NCBI GenBank assembly: GCA_963556145.1
Contig: OY744463.1
Location: forward strand, 2,604,001-2,668,000
Length of the DNA: 64,000 nucleotides
Direction of reading: 5' to 3'
DNA from: Hygrocybe punicea
Taxonomy: Eukaryota > Basidiomycota > Agaricomycetes > Agaricales > Hygrophoraceae
Below the pieces are notes generated by a model. It did no database searches, was not told where the DNA came from, and was given only the letters and a program-made list of their open reading frames with translations. Below are positions 57,987 to 64,000 of the stretch, in pieces. The stretch's first letter is position 1, and the number at the start of each line of letters is the position of its first letter. Position numbers and translations under genes: made by a program.

Positions 57987-58626
57987 ATTGTCCTCTCTTC
58001 TCTTTTGCCTTGGACCTTTGCATTTTCTCCTCTATGTGTACAAGATGTACATAAGGACATTTCCGAAGTTAAATAGTTGCAAAAACAATAATTTCAACAT
58101 TTGCCAGAGAAAAAAATTCCCTGAGACAGCACATCTTGTCAAACGTACAAGTACGTTCAACATAACCTCTCGCTCTCACAGAGCAACCAGAGGTGATTAT
58201 AAATAAAGGGTAGAAGGGCTGTGAGTGTTCTGAATCTTGTTGCGAGGGGCGGGGCAACATTCGTATCTGCAAGTACCGGGGTGCTTTGTGAATGGACAAT
58301 CATAGCCAGCTGTCACAATAGCACTGTTTGAGAATAAAGTACATCATGAGGTCGACGGCTGAGAAAGATATATTACGATAAAAAGGGGTATACGAGGAAA
58401 GACAACCGGTATTCATCTCGATGACGCGCATCTATTGATCATGCAGATTAAACAGAGACGCCGAAAAAGAACGTCCGGCTGCAGACGATGTACGAGTTGT
58501 ATGGGACAAGAATTTGACGTTAAAAAAAAATCGGGGCCTAGATCTGACAGTGTCCAGTGCCAAATGTAAGACCGAGGAAAAGGAGCCAAGAAGCAAGATA
58601 AGACAATCGACCCATCAATGATTTGT
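57987..58626. other. Convergent intergenic region, 640 bp
   Basis: This lies between the 3' ends of the heparinase-like gene and the Mid2-like gene. It is AT-rich with a poly-A run near 58519. Only short unsupported frames are present and no RNA gene was recognised. It presumably holds both 3' UTRs and terminators. Confidence 0.5.
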
Positions 58627-59799
58627 TCAATATGAGGTTCCTCCGTTGTAATCGTAAGCATCCTGGGAGTAGCCTTGATGATGAGCCGGAACAACGTGGT
58701 GCACCCTGTTCATGCTAGGGCCGCGCGTGAGGACCTCGTGCATTTGCGGCTGCGGGCTGGGGCCTCGAGCCAGGTCCGCGTAACCACCCACGGGTGCAAG
58801 GGTTGCAGGACCAGCAGTGAAGTCGTGTTCGGGGATGCCAGCTAATGCAGCACTATTACCCTGATCGGATGTAGCACCGTATCCTGCACCAATGCCTCTC
58901 CCTGCCATGTTTTCATCAAGTTCATGGCCACCAGACAAAAATGAGGATGTGTTGGAACCCACGCGGCGATGACTGGCCGCTCCCTCTTCAGTGGTGGGCT
59001 GCCAGTCGATAGGCTGCATGCGATCCTCGAACTGCGACGAGGGTCTGAACTTCCATTTCCTGATGATAGTCCAGAGAAGGGCAACACCGCCAACACTGGC
59101 GCCAATGACGATGAGGATAGTGACGGTGGTATGCTTCCCTGCATCGCTCGACGGGACGGCCGTAGGAGTGGAGGAAATAACGGCTGCAGTGCTAGTAATG
59201 AAGACCGACGAAACGCTCTGGACGCCAAAGGTCGCAGAGGGAATTGGGCTGACATTGACGGTAGATTTAGTCGGGGTAGGAGTGGAGGAAGTTTTGTGAG
59301 AAGTGGATGAAGATGAAGATGAAGACGACGAGGTAGACGACGAGCTGGTAGTAGTCAACGACGTGGTGTCGGAGCTGGTGCTGGCTGACACAGACTATAA
59401 ACGCCATCTTCATTAGTCGGAGAAGCCTGACAACGACAAGGACAGCCAACTCACAGATGAAGTAGACAATGATGATGATGAAGTCGAGCTGGTTGTAGTG
59501 GTAGGAGCTCCTTCGGATTCCTGAATTCCAGTCTGAGTTCCTGTGAGCGTCGTGGATGGGCTGGAAGACGTTCCAGTGCTAGTCAAGCCGGGGTCGTTAC
59601 CAGCACCAATGACGGGCCCATGTGGATCTGCCGGACCACCTGCCCGTTCGACGAATGGCAAGCGCCTTTTCATCAAACGGTTGAGGGTGCCATGGCGGCG
59701 GTTCACGTCAGAGGCGTGAGCGGTGGTAAGAAAGAGCGTTGTGACAAAAATGAGCGTGAGGCTGAATTTGGAGGTCAACATGATTACAGCGGGTTGCAA
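58627..59799 (-). CDS. Mid2/Wsc-like Ser/Thr-rich single-pass membrane protein
   Basis: The start at 59799 (or 59781, MLTSKFSLTLIFV) is followed by a signal peptide (LTLIFVTTLFLTTAHA). A very Ser/Thr-rich ectodomain, broken by one intron, runs to a single membrane segment (VTILIVIGASVGGVALLWTI) with a basic stop-transfer RKWKFRP. The cytosolic tail is Gly-rich and ends in DAYDYNGGTSY at 58627. This layout is that of fungal cell-wall-stress sensors of the Mid2/Wsc type and of other mucin-like proteins; no Cys-rich WSC head is visible. The function is inferred from architecture only. Confidence 0.8.
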
Positions 59800-60220
59800 G
59801 CCTCAGCAGAGTGGACAATGATTTCAATGGAGCAGAAAAAGACAACGTAAGGTCCAGCTGTTGAGAAGGTGAGGGTGGATGACAAGAATTGAAAGTGGCG
59901 GTCAGCAGCGTGTTCGTGGGCTGTCAGCGGCTGTGGCAATGGAAAAAAAAAACGGTAACACGCACGCGTTGATGGTCACAGCACCGACGAGCAATCTATG
60001 TTGATTTGCTGTCTATAGGCGTCGAGGGGAAAGGAGTATCGTGAGCGTACAGTAAGTTGGCGGACAAAGGTTCGGAATTGAAAACAGCTGTCACCACTGT
60101 CAAGGAAACCAAAATCACCTTCAAGGACAAATTGGCTCACAATAAATACACCGACAGACTACAAAATAAATCATTGCAGACCAGGTAAGAATGTGCAAAG
60201 GACCATTCCTATTTATTCCG
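59800..60220. other. Intergenic region upstream of the Mid2-like gene
   Basis: About 421 bp between the Mid2-like start and the stop of the Ima1-like gene, both on the minus strand. It has a poly-A run near 59942. No gene was recognised; promoter function is the likely content. Confidence 0.45.
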
Positions 60221-62083
60221 CTATGGAAATGGCCATGACCATTTTACCTTCACAAAAGTGGATAAATTATCCTGACCCCCAACCTCCCAAGCTTTGTAGG
60301 CCGCGCCCGCAAGTGGTATCAGCGCAATTAAATACATCCACCACCATTTCCACACATGTACACTGTGGCGATTCTGAGTGGACGCGGCATCACTGTGAAT
60401 ATCCGCCAGCTGGGTACGCGCAAACAGCCCTTCGAGGCCCGTAGGTTGCTCGGGTGGAAAGAATGTCTGGGGACGTAACCACAGGCCGTCGTCGTATGCC
60501 CCTGCTTGATGTTTCCCTTTATTCGATGGTACAGGGGGGTTGGTGGGTATCCAGTCCATTGCGTCCGCATCTGGTTCAGTATCGTGCAGGGGGTTGGTCT
60601 CTTGAGTGGATGAAGATGGGAGGGAAGATACGAGAGATGGAACGCCAAAGACTGGGTTGGTTGAAGATATTACAGGCTTCGAGGAGAGTGAAAGGGCGGC
60701 CAGGAAGTCTGGTTCAGGGAGATTGAGGGTAGGGGATGGAGCTCGACACGCCGGATCTGGTGTTTGCCGAGCGGAAGGAGGTTTGTGGCTATTGGTGTCG
60801 ATAAGACGAATTGGAGGGGGTTGCTGTAGCCGTAAGACAACAAACGAGGCAACGAGAATCTAGAGTTCCTTTGAACTGTAAAATGAGGAGTGGATTTTGG
60901 AGAACAGGGGACATACGGATAGCTCAATCGCGAAGGAAACGGAAAAATATAAACGGCTCCGAGCCGAAGATGGGTAATGTGAAAGGTGTAGATAGTCGCA
61001 ATGCCGACAAAACCAGAATAAACCAATATGAACCGATGTAAGGAGCCTGTTGAGCCATGCGATCACTTGCAGTATCTGGAAGGTCGTGAGATTCGTGCAA
61101 GAGGGAGGTTGATGGTAACATACAATATATTCTTTCTTCCCTCTTTGCCGTACATCGCGACCTTGTAATCGGGCATTCCGAAGGGACGAATATGTGTGAT
61201 CCCAAATGGTCCATACAAGTGAGATAAGTGCGAGCGCGGGAAGAGTTGGCCTTAGCATTGCTAGATTTCGGGGAGGACGAACCCCGAGTGCACCTGCAGG
61301 ATCAAGTTAATTCGATGAATATTTATCGTGAACCGGTAGGGCTGACCTGAGAAATTTCCAAGCAACACCAACGTTAAGGTTCCGACCCACAGACACCCTC
61401 GAATTCTCCACACATAAATTTCCCACCCAATTCGTTTCCCTTCTGTATGGGTTTCAGACACATGTCTCCGTTTCCCTTTGATCTTGCTCTCCTTTAATAA
61501 TGCACCGAGAGCCCGCGTTCGCGCCATATGGTCCTTGTTCCTAATCTCCTCTTCAACCGATGGATAGCAGGATGCGCAGACAGATGGATAACGCAAATGC
61601 AGGGACTCCCTGTATTCTGGCAGTTTTTCCAGGCGTTGCATGTATTCCGGGTGCTATGTATCAATATTTGAGCATGAGAACGGGAAGGGTAGGGATTGAA
61701 TAGTACACACGTCGGATGAAGGTAGATAGTTTGAGAGAAGATTCACAAAGAGCATTTGGTTCGTCTGACATGTGTGGCAAAATGGTCCCTTGCCGTAAAT
61801 GGTGGGCAAACGATCCTTGCTAGGAGAAGCTGGAGAAGACTTCGATAGGGCTGTTAGATGGACGATATTATGTGCACATACCGCGTCTGGCAAAGGATCG
61901 CAGGTTCAGCGACTCGTCATGCATCGCAGGCTCGTCCGACATTATTTCACCGCTCCCATCGTACCGATTCCAGCAACCACAGTGCGGACAACGAAAAGAT
62001 CGCAGGTTTTGAGGCACAGGTAAAATACCCGACTGACAAAAAAAGCACGACACGGTACTCTGTCTGCGAAACAGGACGGGCAT
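60221..62083 (-). CDS. Ima1-like inner nuclear membrane protein
   Basis: The N-terminus (start 62083) has the Ima1_N zinc-binding pattern CFFCQSG, RCPHCGCWNRYDGSGEI, then YGKGPFCHTCQTNQMLFVNL and ASCYPSVEEEI. Hydrophobic segments follow (for example GTLTLVLLGNFSG and several in 60860-61260). The last exons are a polar tail and a final WWWMYLIALIPLAGAAYKAW segment before the stop at 60221. The family includes fission yeast Ima1 and animal TMEM201/Samp1, which sit in the inner nuclear membrane and help anchor chromatin or the nucleus to the cytoskeleton. Exon boundaries in the middle of the gene are approximate. Confidence 0.82.
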
Positions 62084-62163
62084 GGTCTGATCACGTGTTT
62101 CCTAGTTCAACCAAGGTTTGTTGTTGTTGTTGCTTGTTTTGAAATGTACCGATTTGGTCAACC

Positions 62164-63580
62164 ATGTCTGTTGCACCTGCACCGTCAGTTGCGCGAGGCG
62201 AAATCACGCTTCAGCCGTCGTATTTTACCTCGTCGCTCTTTGTACATCCTCTTCGCGACGACATCTTACATTTAATTCACGCATTTCACGATCAATATTT
62301 TCAGACCAAGACAACTCAGCCGTTTGCCCTTTTCAAAGCGATATGGAACATCCAAGGTTGGACATGGATGCATCTCAAAGTTTTCGACGCAAGAGCCCGC
62401 GAGACCTTTTTAGAAGTCACTGTAAGGCTCTTTCTAGGTGTGTCTAGTGAAATTTGCATAAAGGAAAATATCAACTTCCGCTTTGCAATGCAGAAAGAAT
62501 GTTGGTTACGGAGGCACCGATTAGTAGGGTCGTCGCTCTGTTCGGGCTATACACTTTCTTCTCGACGCAGCCGGCTTCTTCAGCCCCTCCGCTGCACTTC
62601 ATAACACGTATCGCGATTCCATTAGGTATTTTCGTCAGTTGTAGCATTATCAAGCTCCTCAATCATTTGTAGATCACTATAATTCGCTCATGACGCTCTC
62701 GAGCGCTTTGACAGCGGAACAGCTACTACCTCTTCAGCCCCACGTTACCTACATTCTCTCAAAGCTAGTCGAATCACAAGTGTTCTACATCTTACCGTCC
62801 TCCGAATTGTATCCTCTTAACCCACGCGAGTTACCGCGCGAGATATTCTTTCAGGCAGGTTACGACACTTCGGCACCGAGTTACGAACAATTTGCAAAAG
62901 AAGGCTCTCGTTCAACAACAGATAGATCAAAGAAGAAAGGACGCCCATCGAAACGCGATAAACTGCAAAAGGCAAAAGATGCCCTTAAGAACCTGGACAA
63001 GTGGCTGGAAAAGACCAATCACGCCTACCCCGATACAAGTCAGGACCCATCTACTTCCGATTCCCCTCAAGTTACGTCCACGGCACCCACTACCACTCAT
63101 GTATTATTGTCACATCCACCGACAACCACACGACATCACTATCAGACTCAGAAGTCTAACCTCCTCGAAAGTCTTAATTCCCGCCCGGTCCCCCTCACCA
63201 GCAGTGCATCCTCTCCCGCCATGCCGGAAAATCTCGAAGGCCGAAATGTTCTAGAACGTGCTAACAACGCTGTGGTAGCTCGGCTCAGAAAGATTGATCA
63301 AATGGCCGCTGAGAAAGGGCTAGAGGTGGGTGGTGAAGGCGGCGACAGAACTGGACTTGAACGCGTCGAGCGGGCGGCTACGGAATTGGGCCATGGTGGG
63401 GGTGGGATTCTGGGACTGCTCGAAGGTGGGGGAGTGAAAGAGGCTGCAGACTCGGAAGAGAAGAATATGTCTCTATCAGAACCAATCGAGAGCGTGGCAA
63501 GAGATCCCACCTGGAGTTCCGACGCGGAATCACCTGGGACAACCATACGATATGACCATGACAACGCTGGCCATGGGTGA
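62164..63580 (+). CDS. SNAPc subunit 1 (SNAP43)-like protein
   Basis: The spliced N-terminal half reads LRDDILHLIHAFHDQYFQT, TQPFALFKAIWNIQGWTWMH, RETFLEVTVRLFL, then VVALFGLYTFFSTQP and HFITRIAIPLDHYNSLM. This matches the pattern of the SNAP43 subunit of the snRNA-activating protein complex, needed for snRNA gene transcription. The second half is low complexity, with KKKGRPSKRDKLQKAKDAL, an AT-hook-like GRPSK and Gly-rich stretches; the last coding exon ends at 63580. The family match is by recognition of pattern only and the divergence is high. Confidence 0.68.
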
Positions 63581-63683
63581 GAGGATAGAATTTTCGGTTT
63601 TGACGCCGAACAAGAAATGATTACATAATGATAATTAGCTTGGTTGCGAACTTGCCTCTGCGGTTTCATCACCGTTCTTTATA

Positions 63684-64000
63684 ATGTCCACTCCCTATGC
63701 TTTCACTGCCAGTCCTTTCGCCAACAACAACTCCAAGTCTGTAGAACACCCTGGTCACCAACAGTCTCAACAAGTCCCTCCTTCCACGGTTCAAGCCTCT
63801 ACCAAACGCGGCTACCCCTCCTCCGTAGTAAATGCCACATCCACGACAAACCTGTTGTCCTCTTCAGCAACGAGAGGTTCCAATGCCAGTGTGCAGGCTA
63901 CTTTTGCCAAAGGACCACCTTCGTTGTGGACAATGCCCAGCAATAGCTCCCTGGTTTGTCGCCGTCTCTGACTTTGCTCTCGCACACCCATTGTTCGTCG
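63684..64000 (+). CDS. Unidentified Ser/Thr-rich protein, truncated by window end
   Basis: The start at 63684 (MSTPYAFTASPFANNNS) opens a Ser/Thr/Asn-rich first exon that would splice near 63954 (NSSL followed by gtttgt). No domain can be recognised from the part visible. The rest lies beyond the window. Confidence 0.5.

Overview
The window is a gene-dense nuclear segment from a filamentous fungus, most likely an agaricomycete basidiomycete. The evidence is short spliceosomal introns of about 45-80 nt in nearly every gene, intergenic gaps often near 100 bp, and fungal families such as a Zn2Cys6 regulator, Ima1, Prm10/ThrE-like and a Cup1-type LYR protein. The order or species cannot be named from the sequence alone. 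All coding spans below run from first to last codon and include introns.

The dominant structural feature is a direct duplication. Bases 1-7961 recur at 11496-19455 with one visible difference, a homopolymer indel (A4 at 7310-7313 against A3 at 18805-18807). The left copy stops in the middle of SEC8, exactly where a 200-N gap (7962-8161) begins. An unmerged overlap between two contigs is the simplest explanation, so the genes of copy 1 (FHA kinase, LSG1, Cup1-like LYR protein, SEC8 fragment) should not be counted as extra genes.

Layout. 8297-10957: lipase and S-formylglutathione hydrolase. 11243-22040: Chk2/Mek1-like FHA kinase, LSG1 ribosome-biogenesis GTPase, Cup1-like LYR protein and exocyst SEC8. 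22155-36030: LDAH-type lipid-droplet hydrolase, Mit1/CHD-like remodeler, catalytically degenerate RNase III-like dsRBD protein and HLTF/Rad5-like RING helicase. 36141-43861: Prm10/ThrE-like transporter, Zn2Cys6 regulator and REEP/Yop1-like ER protein. 43952-50803: exocyst SEC3, homeodomain protein and ceramide glucosyltransferase. 51000-55308: TatD nuclease, a DDE transposon and peroxisomal 3-ketoacyl-CoA thiolase. 55493-64000: membrane-anchored heparinase-like protein, Mid2-like mucin sensor, Ima1-like nuclear-envelope protein, SNAPc43-like protein and a truncated gene at the edge.

Most genes are housekeeping and do not form an evident cluster or operon. The unexpected theme is splicing. Four genes need microexons of 8, 8, 9 and 11 nt to rebuild an essential motif: kinase HRDIKPEN, the first zinc cysteine pair of the Zn2Cys6 domain, the TatD metal-site entry, and the lipase nucleophile elbow. 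Four introns appear to use GC-AG ends. One intron in the thiolase appears to be AT-AC; removing it restores the canonical HPLGCTGARQ motif. These reconstructions come from codon phase and known family motifs; transcript data would decide them.
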